Origin: Rathayibacter sp. VKM Ac-2879
Lineage (GTDB): Bacteria; Actinomycetota; Actinomycetes; Actinomycetales; Microbacteriaceae
Assembly (NCBI RefSeq): GCF_015351245.1
Contig: NZ_JADKSO010000002.1
Span: 62,001 to 126,000, forward strand
DNA: 64,000 nt
Direction: 5' to 3'
Shown: piece by piece, positions 16,867 through 25,664 of the stretch
How positions within the stretch are numbered: the first letter of the stretch is position 1
Layout: each line of letters starts with the position of its first letter
The notes under the pieces: model-generated
Database searches by the model: none
Told to the model about the DNA's origin: nothing
The model's input: the letters and a program-made list of their open reading frames with translations, nothing else
Translations under genes and position numbers: made by a program

Positions 16867-17037
16867 TTACTTGAAGACGTCCTTGACGTCCTCGCCGACC
16901 TTCTTGGTCGAGGCGGCAGCCTGGTCCTTCTGGCCTTCGGCCTTCAGGCTGTCGTCGTTCTTGTGGTCGCCGACGGCCTCTTTCGCCTTGCCGGCGATGT
17001 CCTGAGCGGCGTTCTTGATCTTGTCATCGAGCCCCAT
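16867..17037 (-). CDS. CsbD family general-stress protein
   Basis: A 56-residue, Lys/Asp/Ala-rich, helix-forming protein: GLDDKIKNAAQDIAGKAKEA then a short KNDD segment and KAEGQKDQAAASTKK, the CsbD signature. ATG at 17037 is chosen over an upstream in-frame ATG (17070) because AAGGAGG precedes it at normal spacing. CsbD proteins are small, abundant stress-induced proteins of unknown mechanism. Confidence 0.92.
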   Translation of the reverse strand: MGLDDKIKNAAQDIAGKAKEAVGDHKNDDSLKAEGQKDQAAASTKKVGEDVKDVFK

Positions 17038-17340
17038 AGTGGTGCCTCCTTCGTTCGATCGTGGCCCCACTCTAGAAGCGCTTTTGTGAGCGGAACTGAG
17101 AGAGATCTGGTGGTTCAGTGATTACCAGCTCCGTGCTGACCTGCCGTCGGGGCGGAGGGGTTTCTCGCAGGCGCGACCAGGCGGAGGACGATTGCCGCTA
17201 CCGCATCCGATGGGAGCGGACGAAGTCGTTTGTAGAGAGCGGGGTCGTGCTCGCCGTCGTCGCCGATGAAGACTCAGCTGATGTGCGGGAGCCCTCCCCC
17301 CCTGCGGGTATCGAGCGGGACCGCCGCAATGACGGATCTT
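17038..17340. other. Intergenic region without a recognisable gene
   Basis: About 300 bases between csbD (leaving on the minus strand) and the end of the following hypothetical gene. The part next to csbD must hold its promoter. Open frames here lack ribosome sites and protein-like composition; I see no hairpin or repeat worth naming. Confidence 0.5.
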
Positions 17341-17808
17341 TCAGCGGCGCGGATCGACACCGATCGCCGTGCGCGGCAGGGAACGCGGGTCGATCGCCTC
17401 CCCGATCCGGTGGACTCGCCAACCGACGCGCGGGAGCACCGCGATCTCCGGTCGCCAGACGAGCGTCACGATCGCATGCTCAGGAGCCTTGCGGTTCGGG
17501 ACGATCCACTCATCCGTGAAGACCAGACGAACGTAGGCCACATCGGACGCGTCCCGGGCATAAATCGGTGCGGTACTGATCTTCGAATCGCTTCTCGCCC
17601 ACGCCCGAGCCTCTGAGAAACCGCCCCACCAGTCGACAGATTCAGGCGTCACGAACGCCTCCGCCAGCACCCTGTCAGCCCCCGGATGCTGCAGGTGAAG
17701 CGCCGTCCTGAAGTGATTGACGAACAGAGAAGGATGCCAGTCCGGCAGACCCTCGGCGATCACCGCTGCGTCATCCTCCTCGGTCCACCGCTGCTGATCA
17801 TCAACCAC
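17341..17808 (-). CDS. Hypothetical protein, 155 aa
   Basis: A soluble, Trp-rich protein of ordinary composition, beginning VDDQQRWTEEDDAAVIAEGL and containing WGGFSEARAWARSD and a Val/Leu-rich strand pattern near the C-terminus (HAIVTLVWRPEIAVL). No signal peptide or membrane helix, and I do not recognise the family. Neighbouring genes are unrelated stress or unknown genes and give no clue to function. Confidence 0.65.
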   Translation of the reverse strand: MVDDQQRWTEEDDAAVIAEGLPDWHPSLFVNHFRTALHLQHPGADRVLAEAFVTPESVDWWGGFSEARAWARSDSKISTAPIYARDASDVAYVRLVFTDEWIVPNRKAPEHAIVTLVWRPEIAVLPRVGWRVHRIGEAIDPRSLPRTAIGVDPRR

Positions 17809-18213
17809 GCTCTAACGCTAGGGGGGCGCGGCCTCGGCCGCACTCACGCTCTCGTGAGAAGACACCTCGATCTCCCGCGACCGGCCGGGTAACAGCGAGG
17901 GCGATCCCGGCCGCTCTTAGCCCGACGGTCACGAGCTGTCGGGCGACTGTCGGCGTAGGTCGCAACCTCTCTGTTCCCTCAGGACGCAGCCACTCGCCTC
18001 ACGTCCGAGCGGCCAAATCTGAAGGCCGAGGGCCGACGCCCCGGCCACCGCGACCGCTCCAAACGCGGCCGCCGACATTGTCGTGTCCGCCTGGGGTGCC
18101 GACATGGCTGTGACCGCCTCCGGCAGGCCCGCGAACACACGAAGAAGGTCGACGAGCACTCCTTGTCGCCATCTCTCCACGATGGATCGTCAGAAACTCT
18201 GAGGATCGCTCCG
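17809..18213. other. Intergenic stretch, nothing recognisable
   Basis: About 400 bases between the hypothetical gene and the DUF6766 gene, both on the minus strand. Possible short frames (for example 17929-18180, minus) have Arg/Ala-rich composition but no family similarity that I can see; possibly decayed DNA. Confidence 0.45.
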
Positions 18214-18939
18214 CTATTCGTCGCCGCCGGTCTCGGCGTGGGGGGCGCCGACCGCCTTCGACTCGGGCGAGCCGCGCTCACGCAGGTAGATCGAGAGCGC
18301 GGCCATGCTGCCCACCGCGAGGAATTCGGACTGCCAGTTCTGCAGCGTGCGGTTCCAGAAATCAGAGGAGGCGAGGTACTCGGCCCAGGACACCGGCACC
18401 GAGAGGTCCATCAGTTGCTGCTCGTCATACGCGATGTGCCCGGCGATCGACTGCGCGAACCACGAGCCCGCGAAAATGACACCCATCACGATCAACAGCG
18501 AGTGCGAGTAGAACCAGCGCCGCGGACCGCCCGGGAGCTTCGCGGACCGCGGAGATGACTCCTCGGCCCACGGGCCCATCCGCTGCTCCTCGTCGGAGGC
18601 CCGGCCCCGCTGCTCAAGCGTCTTCGACTCGGACGATCCGCGTTGCACGAACCAGACCGTCGCGCCGATGTAGAGGAAGAACTGCAGGTACTCCGACTGC
18701 CAGTTCTCGGCGACGTCCGCGGCGAAGCTCGACGACGTCAGGTACCGCAGGTATGGCACCGGGTCGAGCCCGGCTGTGCGCAGGTCCTGCAGGTAGACGA
18801 AGAAGCCCGCGATCGACTGGCCGACGAGAGAGAGGAGGAACAGGGCGCCGAAGACCAGGGTCAGCGAATTGTCCCGCAGGAAGGTGCGACCCGGGGCGTG
18901 CTGCCGGATCGGGCCGAGAAGTCGCACGACAGCGCTCAT
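18214..18939 (-). CDS. DUF6766 family membrane protein
   Basis: A 241-residue protein built from two similar halves. Each half has a helix (VFGALFLLSLVGQSIAGFFV and the equivalent LLIVMGVIFAGSWFAQSIAG), a YL.SS.F segment, a WQSE(Y/F)L motif, a second helix and a basic RGS(S/P)ESK end. This internal duplication and the repeated GQSIAG/AQSIAG and WQSE motifs identify DUF6766. Its ATG overlaps the stop of a 27-codon gene by four bases, which itself overlaps the lipoprotein gene, giving a tight three-gene operon. Function unknown. Confidence 0.85.
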   Translation of the reverse strand: MSAVVRLLGPIRQHAPGRTFLRDNSLTLVFGALFLLSLVGQSIAGFFVYLQDLRTAGLDPVPYLRYLTSSSFAADVAENWQSEYLQFFLYIGATVWFVQRGSSESKTLEQRGRASDEEQRMGPWAEESSPRSAKLPGGPRRWFYSHSLLIVMGVIFAGSWFAQSIAGHIAYDEQQLMDLSVPVSWAEYLASSDFWNRTLQNWQSEFLAVGSMAALSIYLRERGSPESKAVGAPHAETGGDE

Positions 18940-19019
18940 CGGTGCAGCACCCCCACCACTATGAAGAAGACGAGTCCCGCCGACACGATGCTCAGGCAGC
19001 CCGCGAACACGGCGCGCAT
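18936..19019 (-). CDS. 27-aa single-helix membrane peptide
   Basis: The 27-codon frame begins MRAVFAGCLS, continues as one hydrophobic helix (IVSAGLVFFIVVGVL) and ends HR. Its ATG shares one base with the lipoprotein stop (TGATG) and its stop overlaps the DUF6766 start by four bases (ATGA). That double coupling leaves no spare bases between the flanking genes and strongly supports translation. No family is known to me; it may be a subunit or modulator of the DUF6766 protein. Confidence 0.7.
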   Translation of the reverse strand: MRAVFAGCLSIVSAGLVFFIVVGVLHR

Positions 19020-19456
19020 CACGAACCGTCGATCACACAGTCGAGGGGAAGATCCTCGCCGGAGATTGTGCAGCCCGCCGCGCGCACCCGCCAGCCGTCC
19101 CCGCTCGCCGCGAGGAACACCGTGTCGCCCTCGAGCTCGACGATGGCGGCCTGGCCGTAAGCCTCAGCACGGGGCGCGCCCGTCGCCTCGGCGAGGTCGA
19201 GGGTGACGATCGCCTCAGCGCAACTCCCGGCGCCTTCGACTGCGTCCACTACGGCCTGGGCCGCTCGCGGGGTCAGCGCGGCGCAGGCAGTGGCGCCATC
19301 AGCCGCGGCCACCGCAGCCTCGAAGGCCATCGCGGTCGTGCCGGCGGCCACCGTGTCGGGAGCGAGGCCGGCGCATCCTGCGAGCAGCAGGGCCGGCACG
19401 CTCAAGGAGGCGAGGACGGCCCCCCTCAGCAACGACGAGGCGTGTGGACGGGACAT
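19019..19456 (-). CDS. Small lipoprotein of unknown function
   Basis: A 145-residue protein with a lipoprotein signal peptide whose lipobox is LLAGC (Cys28), followed by an Ala-rich helical region and a compact domain with four further cysteines (TACAAL, GSCAE, AAGCT and LDCVIDGS). The composition resembles small NTF2-like secreted proteins of actinobacteria, but I cannot name the family. It is the first gene of the operon with the 27-aa peptide and DUF6766. Confidence 0.78.
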   Translation of the reverse strand: MSRPHASSLLRGAVLASLSVPALLLAGCAGLAPDTVAAGTTAMAFEAAVAAADGATACAALTPRAAQAVVDAVEGAGSCAEAIVTLDLAEATGAPRAEAYGQAAIVELEGDTVFLAASGDGWRVRAAGCTISGEDLPLDCVIDGS

Positions 19457-19941
19457 TGAACGACCTCCTCGCGGCGGGCCAGACGACCACCCTCATGCTC
19501 ACAGTAGGCCGCACCCCGAGCGCCAACGAGTCGGTTGACAGCCGTAGTGGAAGCGACCGGTCAACGGCACAAGATCTCGACGACGGGCCGTTTCGCCTAC
19601 CCGTCGGCGGCAAGTCTGCAGAAGGCAAGAGTGCAGCTGGGCGCCCCGGTGGCGCTCACCGGCGGCTCGGAGATTGGCCCCGCTGCCACGCGCGCAGAAC
19701 CCTATTAGTCGTCCCGGCCGAGAGTAGAACCGCGCCGAAACGAGCATCGGCTCGAACGGGCACGGGAGTTCAAAGCTCGTGCAGACGGCTCCTAAGTGGG
19801 AGCCCGTTCGTCCGCAACCGAATGTCTATGAAAGCGCGCGTGCACGGCCGCGCGCGGATGGCAGCGCTCAATGGCGGTGTCCCGATCTCACTCTGGGTCC
19901 GTGTGGGCGGCCGCGGATCGTCGAGTCTGTTGTAGAGGGGG
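19457..19941. other. Intergenic region between the lipoprotein operon and modC
   Basis: Nearly 500 bases that must contain the promoter of the minus-strand lipoprotein operon and the end of the mod transcript. Base composition looks a little less GC-rich than the flanks. I see no convincing gene; short frames on both strands lack ribosome sites. Confidence 0.5.
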
Positions 19942-20988
19942 TCAGCGGGCGCGGTAGAGGGCGACCGTGGTGGGGTCGATCGTGAAATCGACGTGGTCCC
20001 CGATCCCGGCGCCGAGTGCTGCGAGGGCGGAGGGGGTAAGGTCTGCGGCGAGGGTGTCCGAGCGCACTCGGATGATGTCGCCGCGGCGTTCCAGATCTCG
20101 GATCTGATCACGGATCTCGTTCGGATGCGGAGTGCTCTCGTGGGCTGGAGTGATGGTGACGGTCGCGGGTCGGAATGAGGCGACGACGTCGAGTCCAGGA
20201 GCGATGGTTCGATCGGCGGCGAGCCGGAGTTCATGTCCGTGGGTGTCGCGGAGGCCGGTTCCGGTGGAGGTGCCGGTGAGGAGGTTCAGGCCGGCGAGTT
20301 CGGCGGTGAACGGGTTCTGCGGTCGCTCGAGGACGTCGTGCGTGAGCCCCTGCTCGATGAGCTTCCCCTTGCGGAGAATGATGACGCGGTCGGCGAGGGT
20401 GTAGGCGTCGAGGACGTCGTGGGTGATGAGGATGGTGGTGCGTTCGCGCAGCACATCGCGCAGCATCCGCCGCAGCTGCGGAGCGACGGAGACATCGAGG
20501 GCAGCCATCGGTTCGTCGAGCAGGAGCAGGGCGGGACTGGGCGCGAGCGCGCGCGCGAGGGCGACGCGTTGCGCCTGCCCGCCCGAGAGCGCAGCCGGCC
20601 GCCGAGAGGCGAATTCCTCCGCGTCGACGGCCGCCAGCCATCGGCGCGCGCCAGCCTCCGCGACCGATCGTTTCGCGCCGGCGCTGCGGGGACCGAAAGC
20701 GACGTTGTCCAGGACGGTGAGGTGCGGGAAGAGCAGTGGGTCCTGCGCGAGGAGCCCGATGCTGCGCCGGTGAGGCGGCACGTGCACGTTGCGGCCGGTG
20801 TCGAACAGGGTCGTACCGGTGAGGACGGCGCTGCCGTCGTCGGGGCGGAGCAGCCCGGCGAGCAAGTTCACGAGCGTGGATTTACCCGCACCGTTGGGGC
20901 CGAGCACTGCCGTGGTCGTCCCCGCGTCGAGGTGCAGATCGACGTCGAAGTCGCGCTCGCGCACTCGCGCGGAGAACTGCAGCGTCAT
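19942..20988 (-). CDS. modC: Molybdate ABC transporter ATP-binding protein
   Basis: A 348-residue ABC ATPase: Walker [10 protein letters not shown], signature [16 protein letters not shown], Walker [13 protein letters not shown], switch His in [11 protein letters not shown], then a C-terminal extension from about residue 240 with a TOBE-like beta domain (the region [20 protein letters not shown]). The combination of neighbours (ModB, Mop-type regulator, ModA) makes molybdate the substrate. ATG at 20988 overlaps modB by four bases. Confidence 0.92.
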   Translation of the reverse strand: MTLQFSARVRERDFDVDLHLDAGTTTAVLGPNGAGKSTLVNLLAGLLRPDDGSAVLTGTTLFDTGRNVHVPPHRRSIGLLAQDPLLFPHLTVLDNVAFGPRSAGAKRSVAEAGARRWLAAVDAEEFASRRPAALSGGQAQRVALARALAPSPALLLLDEPMAALDVSVAPQLRRMLRDVLRERTTILITHDVLDAYTLADRVIILRKGKLIEQGLTHDVLERPQNPFTAELAGLNLLTGTSTGTGLRDTHGHELRLAADRTIAPGLDVVASFRPATVTITPAHESTPHPNEIRDQIRDLERRGDIIRVRSDTLAADLTPSALAALGAGIGDHVDFTIDPTTVALYRAR

Positions 20989-21791
20989 CGGGTGGGCTCT
21001 GGGCTCTGGGTGGGGACGCGAGAACGGGTGTGGGCGAGGCCGATGACGAGGACGGCGACGAGGACGAGGACGAGGGAGAGCGCGACAGCCGCGTCGGGGT
21101 CGGTTTCGCGCTGGAGGTAGATCTCCAACGGAAGGGTGCGGGTGACACCTTCGAGGCTGCCGGCGAAGGTCAGCGTGGCTCCGAACTCTCCCAGCGCGCG
21201 GGCGAAGGAGAGGATCGCTCCCGAGAGCAGCCCGGGCAGGATCAGCGGCAAGGTGACCCTGCGCAGGACCGTCGAGGGCCGCGCGCCGAGGGTCGCGGCG
21301 ACGCTCTCGTACCGGTCGCCGGCGGAGCGCAGCGCCCCTTCGAGACTGAGGACGAGAAAGGGCAGCGCGACGAAGGTCTGCGCGAGGATCACTGCCGTGG
21401 TGGAGAACGCGATCTGGATTCCCAACGCCTGCAGGGTGCTGCCGAGCAGACCGAGCCGACCGAAGGTGTAGAGCAGCGCGATGCCGCCGACCACTGGTGG
21501 CAGCACCAGCGGCAGCAGCACGAGCGAGCGGACGAGGCCCTGTCCGGGGAACGTGGTGCGCGCGAGGGTCAGCGCCATCGGCACGCCGATCGCAATGCAC
21601 AGCAGGGTCGCTGCGGCCGCGGTCCGAAGACTCAGCAGCAGCGCCGCGATCGAGGACTCCGAGGTGATCAGCGGAACGAAGTGGACCCAGTCGACGCGAG
21701 AGAGGATTCCCGCCAACGGCAGCAACACGAATACGCTGCCGAGGACCGCGACGGCGATCACCCACCGCGGGAGTCCGGAGGAGCTGATCAC
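20985..21791 (-). CDS. modB: Molybdate ABC transporter permease
   Basis: A 268-residue permease with about six helices and the ABC-coupling EAA loop at [20 protein letters not shown] (about 185-204), followed by [12 protein letters not shown], the pattern of ModB/CysT-type permeases. The start is a GTG 25 bases after the HTH-Mop regulator stop. It overlaps modC by four bases, so regulator-modB-modC form one transcript. Confidence 0.92.
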   Translation of the reverse strand: MISSSGLPRWVIAVAVLGSVFVLLPLAGILSRVDWVHFVPLITSESSIAALLLSLRTAAAATLLCIAIGVPMALTLARTTFPGQGLVRSLVLLPLVLPPVVGGIALLYTFGRLGLLGSTLQALGIQIAFSTTAVILAQTFVALPFLVLSLEGALRSAGDRYESVAATLGARPSTVLRRVTLPLILPGLLSGAILSFARALGEFGATLTFAGSLEGVTRTLPLEIYLQRETDPDAAVALSLVLVLVAVLVIGLAHTRSRVPTQSPEPTR

Positions 21792-21816
21792 TGACGGAGT
21801 CCGAGTAGGTCGCAGG

Positions 21817-22230
21817 TCACGCCTTGCCGTTCGGGGTCTCGACGACGACCATGGTCGCCTTCACGACAGCGATCGCCGGGGTGCCGGGCTCAAGGCCCAG
21901 CTCTCGCACGGCTTCGGCGGACATCAGCGAAACGACGCGGTGCGGGCCGCACTGCAGCTCGACCTGCGCCATCACCGCGTCCGAGACGATCTCCGTGACG
22001 ATGCCGACAAACCGGTTCCGGGCGGACCGGCCGACGTCGCTGGGGTCCACGGGCAGAATCGCGTTCTTCTGCGCAAGGCGCGCCAGGGCCAGGCCGTCGA
22101 TGACGCTGCGCCCCGAGGCGTCCTTCGTGCTGTCCAGAGTGCCGTTGTCGATCCAGCGTCGCACGGTGTCGTCACTGACACCCAAGTAGTCGGCGGCGTT
22201 CCTGATCCGGATCTGCGGCATGTATTCCAT
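21817..22230 (-). CDS. Molybdate-responsive regulator: HTH plus molbindin (TOBE) domain
   Basis: A 137-residue two-domain protein. Residues 5-50 form an excisionase/MerR-like helix-turn-helix ([20 protein letters not shown]), and residues about 68-133 form one Mop/TOBE molybdate-binding domain ([20 protein letters not shown] to [10 protein letters not shown]). This domain order is that of the actinobacterial ModE-like group rather than classical ModE with a LysR-type wing. It lies between modA and modB on the same strand and probably controls both. Confidence 0.85.
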   Translation of the reverse strand: MEYMPQIRIRNAADYLGVSDDTVRRWIDNGTLDSTKDASGRSVIDGLALARLAQKNAILPVDPSDVGRSARNRFVGIVTEIVSDAVMAQVELQCGPHRVVSLMSAEAVRELGLEPGTPAIAVVKATMVVVETPNGKA

Positions 22231-22291
22231 CGTAGAACCGAGAAGGCGGAAAAGGATCCCGCCTATGGCACCCGCACCAGTGGAGGTGAGA

Positions 22292-22336
22292 CGCCGATCG
22301 CCCCGTCCCTTCGAGGAGGGAGCGGGGCGATCGGCG
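22292..22336 (-). terminator. Strong hairpin after modA
   Basis: CGCCGATCGCCCCG (22292-22305) pairs perfectly with CGGGGCGATCGGCG (22323-22336), with TCCC/GGGA extending the stem towards an eight-base loop. It begins 18 bases after the modA stop on the minus strand and separates modA from the regulator-modBC transcript. Confidence 0.85.
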
Positions 22337-22353
22337 GGCAGGAGCAGGAGTGA

Positions 22354-23166
22354 TCAGGGGGCGCCGAAGCCGGCGGCGGCGAGGACTTTCAGGCCGGCGT
22401 CGCTGGTGACGTACTCCGCGAACGCGGCCGCGACCTCGGGGTTCGCGGCGGCCTTCACCGGCGCGATCGGGTAGGTGTTGACCGCTTCGGAGGACTCGGC
22501 GAACGTGATGCCCTTCACTGCGTCGCCGGCTGCGGTGACGTCGGTGACGTAGACCAGGCCCGCATCGGCCTCGCCGGAGGTCACCTTGCCGAGCACGTCG
22601 GTGACCGAGGACTCCTCGCTGACCGGCTGGATGTCGACGCCGGTGGCGCCCTCGACGGTGACCGTCGCCGCGCCGCACGGTACCTGCGCGGCGCAGATGA
22701 CGGTCTTCACGCCCTCCTTCGCGAGGTCAGCGAAGCCGGTGATCCCGGCCGGGTTCGTCGGGGGCACGGCGATCTCGAGGGTGTTCGTCGCGAAGTCGAC
22801 GGGCGCGCCCTCGATGAGGGCGGCGTCGATGAGCTTGACCATGTTCTTCTCATCCGCGGACGCGAACACGTCCGCGGGAGCGCCGTTCGTGATCTGCGTC
22901 ACCAGGTCAGATGACCCGGCGAAGTTCAACTCCACCGTGGTCCCCGGGTTCTCCTCCTCAAACGCCGACGCGAGCTCGGTGAACGTGCCCTTCAGCGACG
23001 CGGCCGCGAACACGGTGATCGAGCCCGACAGAGAACTGGTCGGCGTCGCGGACGCTGACGCGGACGCACTGCCCTCGGCGGTAGAAGTGCCTGCCGAGCA
23101 GCCTGCCAGCACCGTCAGAAGTGCGCCGGTCGCGGCAACCGAGGCGAAAGCTCGAGACACGTTCAT
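22354..23166 (-). CDS. modA: Molybdate ABC transporter substrate-binding lipoprotein
   Basis: A 270-residue lipoprotein: signal peptide with lipobox VLAGC, a Ser/Ala-rich linker, then a type II periplasmic-binding fold with ITVFAAASLKGTFTELASAF, NFAGSSDLVTQI and PADVFASADEKN, the conserved ModA blocks that bind the oxyanion. ATG at 23166 is chosen for its AAGGGA ribosome site and the correct signal peptide length. It is transcribed first, then terminated by a hairpin. Confidence 0.93.
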   Translation of the reverse strand: MNVSRAFASVAATGALLTVLAGCSAGTSTAEGSASASASATPTSSLSGSITVFAAASLKGTFTELASAFEEENPGTTVELNFAGSSDLVTQITNGAPADVFASADEKNMVKLIDAALIEGAPVDFATNTLEIAVPPTNPAGITGFADLAKEGVKTVICAAQVPCGAATVTVEGATGVDIQPVSEESSVTDVLGKVTSGEADAGLVYVTDVTAAGDAVKGITFAESSEAVNTYPIAPVKAAANPEVAAAFAEYVTSDAGLKVLAAAGFGAP

Positions 23167-23379
23167 GGGAGTCCCTTCAAGGAAAGCTCGACGCGACGAC
23201 TGCCACACCGGCCAAGTCCGCGAATGCGTCACAGAAGTGAGTCTAGATTAGCGAAAGCGGCGCGCAGGAGTGTTCGATTCCGCGAGAGAGGAACAGCAGC
23301 ACGCTTCCTCCACGCGGGACGGCGAGCTTGCAACTCACAGAAGTGCAAGACGTTCAGGCCTCCGGAGGAGACTCAGCCC

Positions 23380-23589
23380 ATGAGAATCAGCGCACGCAAC
23401 CGCCTCAAGGGCACCATCCTCGACATCACCAAGGGCGCCACGACTGCCCACGTCCGCATCGACGTCGGCGGATCCACCGTCACCGCATCCATCACCAACG
23501 AAGCCGTCGATGAACTCGGACTGGCCGTCGGCGGTCAGGCCTGGGCAGTGGTCAAGGCCTCCGACGTGATGGTGGCCGTCGACGGCTGA
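23380..23589 (+). CDS. Mop-domain molbindin (single TOBE domain)
   Basis: A 69-residue protein that is one Mop domain: ARNRLKGTILDITKGATTAH, then a VTASIT.EAVDELGL block and AVVKASDVMVAVDG. These small proteins assemble into hexamers that bind molybdate in the cytoplasm. GGAGGAG lies about ten bases before the ATG. It diverges from modA, so the 210-base gap holds promoters for both and is the natural place for the molybdate regulator to act. Confidence 0.92.
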   Translation: MRISARNRLKGTILDITKGATTAHVRIDVGGSTVTASITNEAVDELGLAVGGQAWAVVKASDVMVAVDG

Positions 23590-24058
23590 CCCATCGCCAC
23601 CCATCCCTCTTGACCGTGGCCGACGAAACTCCTCATCGGCCCGAGATCGCTGTATTCGGGGTCTTGAAAAACAGTTGTTTTGTGAGTGGCGACGATGCTG
23701 CGCACTAGTTTGCGATCGGCAAGTTGAGCGCAGGCGTTGGTCGTGGACGTCCTTCCGCACGCGTCCGCTGCCTCAGATGGCGCTTTACTGAGTCCTAGTC
23801 GGGGCAGGGCTTCACCCGAAGAAGCCCTGCCTCGCGCGCCTACATCTGGTCCGTTCCGTCGATCTGCATCGACACGGACCACATTGGCGCGGAGGCGACG
23901 GTCTGCCCTACCGAAGGCGACCTCGGCATGAGAGGCCGCGTTCCTCCGCCCGCCATGGAGACCGTCTACGTCGCTTGACACCATCGCCGATCGCTCGTCA
24001 TCATGCTGGGACGACCGGCGGCAGCGGGCCACCGGGACCCGGAAGAAACGGTGTACCG
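23590..24058. other. Gene-free stretch of mixed origin
   Basis: About 470 bases without a convincing gene. At 23680-23696 it contains TTGTGAGTGGCGACGAT, which matches 15 of 17 bases at 4034-4050, the exact point where accessory DNA starts on the left. The composition around 23640-23700 is locally AT-richer. This may be a trace of a lost mobile element. Confidence 0.45.
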
Positions 24059-24511
24059 ATGCCCACCACGATCTTCGTCAACCTGGCCGTCAGCGATCTA
24101 GCAAGATCCCGGGCGTTCTACGAATCGCTCGGCTACTCCATCAACGAGGGCTTCAGCGACGACAACGCCGTCAGCGTCGTGATCAGCGACACGATCACCG
24201 CGATGCTGCTCACACGGGAGTTCTTCGCCGAGTTCACCAGCAAGCCGATCATCGACGCCACCACCTCGACCGAGGTGCAGCTCGCCCTCAGCGCCGAGAG
24301 CAAGGCGGAGGTCGACACCGTTCACGGGAAGGCCGTCGCCGCGGGCGCGACGGACGCCGGTACCCAGGACCACGGCTTCATGTACTCGAAGAGCTTCGAC
24401 GACCCGGACGGCCACCACTGGGACTACGTCTGGATGGACCCGGAGGCCGCCGCCGGCGGAGCGCCTGAGATCAGCCTCGAGGAGATCCGAGAGAACACGA
24501 CGCACAGCTGA
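24059..24511 (+). CDS. VOC (glyoxalase/bleomycin resistance) family protein
   Basis: A 150-residue protein of the extended VOC type: TIFVNLAVSDLARSRAFYES at the N-terminus, FTSKPIIDA in the middle, and DHGFMYSKSFDDPDGHHWD near the C-terminus, the pattern of PhnB-like/lactoylglutathione-lyase-like proteins. The start at 24059 follows GGAAG at a rather long spacing. Substrate is unknown; no metal-ligand set can be assigned with certainty. Confidence 0.87.
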   Translation: MPTTIFVNLAVSDLARSRAFYESLGYSINEGFSDDNAVSVVISDTITAMLLTREFFAEFTSKPIIDATTSTEVQLALSAESKAEVDTVHGKAVAAGATDAGTQDHGFMYSKSFDDPDGHHWDYVWMDPEAAAGGAPEISLEEIRENTTHS

Positions 24512-24712
24512 GCCTCCTCTGGCTACCACGCCGCCCGCGGATCCGGCGGCGAACCTCAGGTGAGGTGACTTACCAGCGAATCCGCCACTGCCGTCGCGGC
24601 GCGCATGTTCTACTGATCGTTGCGAAAGTCTTCGCACCGCTCGGCGAAGGCCTTGAAGTCCTTCATGTGCTGCTGCGACTGCTTGACTGCTCCGTAGGCG
24701 AGAGGACGACGG

Positions 24713-25065
24713 TCAGGCGTGGCCCGCGAGACCGACGACATTGCCCTGCGGATCCGCGAACTGCGCGATGACCACCGTCCCATCGGGACGAACGGACGGC
24801 TGGACCACGATCGTCGCGCCGAGCTCGACCGTGCGGGCCAGGCGTTCCGCGACGTCCTCCACGCCGACGTAGAACACCACTGCGGAGACGAATCCCTCTC
24901 CGCCGCCGAGACCGATGGGCACAGGGCCGGCGGCCGAAGCGGGCGGTTGAAGGCGTAGGCATCGGGCTGTGACACGGCCGGAGCGACCGGGGCACCCGGC
25001 TCCGAGGACCAGCCGAAGAGCGCTGAGTAGAACTCGCGCAGCAGGGGAAGGACGTCCGTCGGCTC
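24713..25065 (-). pseudogene. Frameshifted VOC-family protein gene
   Basis: Two frames on the minus strand make up one VOC domain. The N-terminal part reads LLREFYSALFGWSSEPG and then AFNRPLRPP in one frame; the C-terminal part reads PIGLGGGEGF, VVFYVGVEDV and IAQFADPQGNVVGL in another. A one- or two-base indel near 24925 separates them. The expected first residues before REFY are also missing a clear start. It is either a decayed gene or a sequencing error at that point. Confidence 0.75.
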
Positions 25066-25171
25066 GGGCCTCTGCTCGGACGACGCAGCTGCGCGAGCAC
25101 GAGTGGTGGCGACCGAGGAGCGCTGTCGATCACCTCTTGGCGCGCGCCTCGTCCGGTGCCACCCTGGAGAC

Positions 25172-25606
25172 GTGACTGAGGACACTGCGGCAGCGGAACT
25201 CCGGGCTCTCATCGACGAGCGTGTGCAGGCGATCGCGGCGCGCGATGCGCGGTACCTCGCCGACGTGCAGGATCCCGAGGTCCTCGCCTTCAACGTGCTG
25301 CCTCCCCTGCGACTCCGTGGATCGGACCTGGTGGCGGAGCAGACGCGGGCCTGGTTCGACGGCTACTCCCGCGGACCCGGCTACGAGGTGCACGATCTGC
25401 GGATCGACGTGGACGGGAGCGTCGGTTCGACGGCGTTCCTCTACCACGTCACCGGGACCCTGCACTCGGGCGACGAGGTCTCGATGTGGGTGCGCGCCAC
25501 GCTGGTCTGGAAGAAGATCGACGGCAGGTGGAGGATCGTCCACGATCACGAATCCATCCCCTGGGATCCGAGCACCGGCCGGGGTCTGGCCTCCCTCGAA
25601 CCCTGA
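25172..25606 (+). CDS. SnoaL/NTF2-like domain protein (nuclear-transport-factor-2 fold)
   Basis: A 144-residue protein: helix RALIDERVQAIAARDARYLA, PEVLAFNVLPPLRLRG, and C-terminal strands VSMWVRATLVWKKIDGRWRIV followed by HDHESIPWDP, the typical pattern of SnoaL-like or ketosteroid-isomerase-like DUF4440/SgcJ domains. The start is GTG 25172, where the family alignment begins. Such proteins are small enzymes or ligand-binding domains; no specific function can be assigned. Confidence 0.85.
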   Translation: MTEDTAAAELRALIDERVQAIAARDARYLADVQDPEVLAFNVLPPLRLRGSDLVAEQTRAWFDGYSRGPGYEVHDLRIDVDGSVGSTAFLYHVTGTLHSGDEVSMWVRATLVWKKIDGRWRIVHDHESIPWDPSTGRGLASLEP

Positions 25607-25664
25607 CGCGGCCCGATCTCCTCCGCGCGATCCCGTCGATTCCCGCCTGGCTTACCCGCCGGGC

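Noticed and set aside
23530-24040. Possible transposase or recombinase fragment near 23.7 kb
   Set aside because: No catalytic motif could be read in any frame; only a 17-base motif shared with 4034 stands out.
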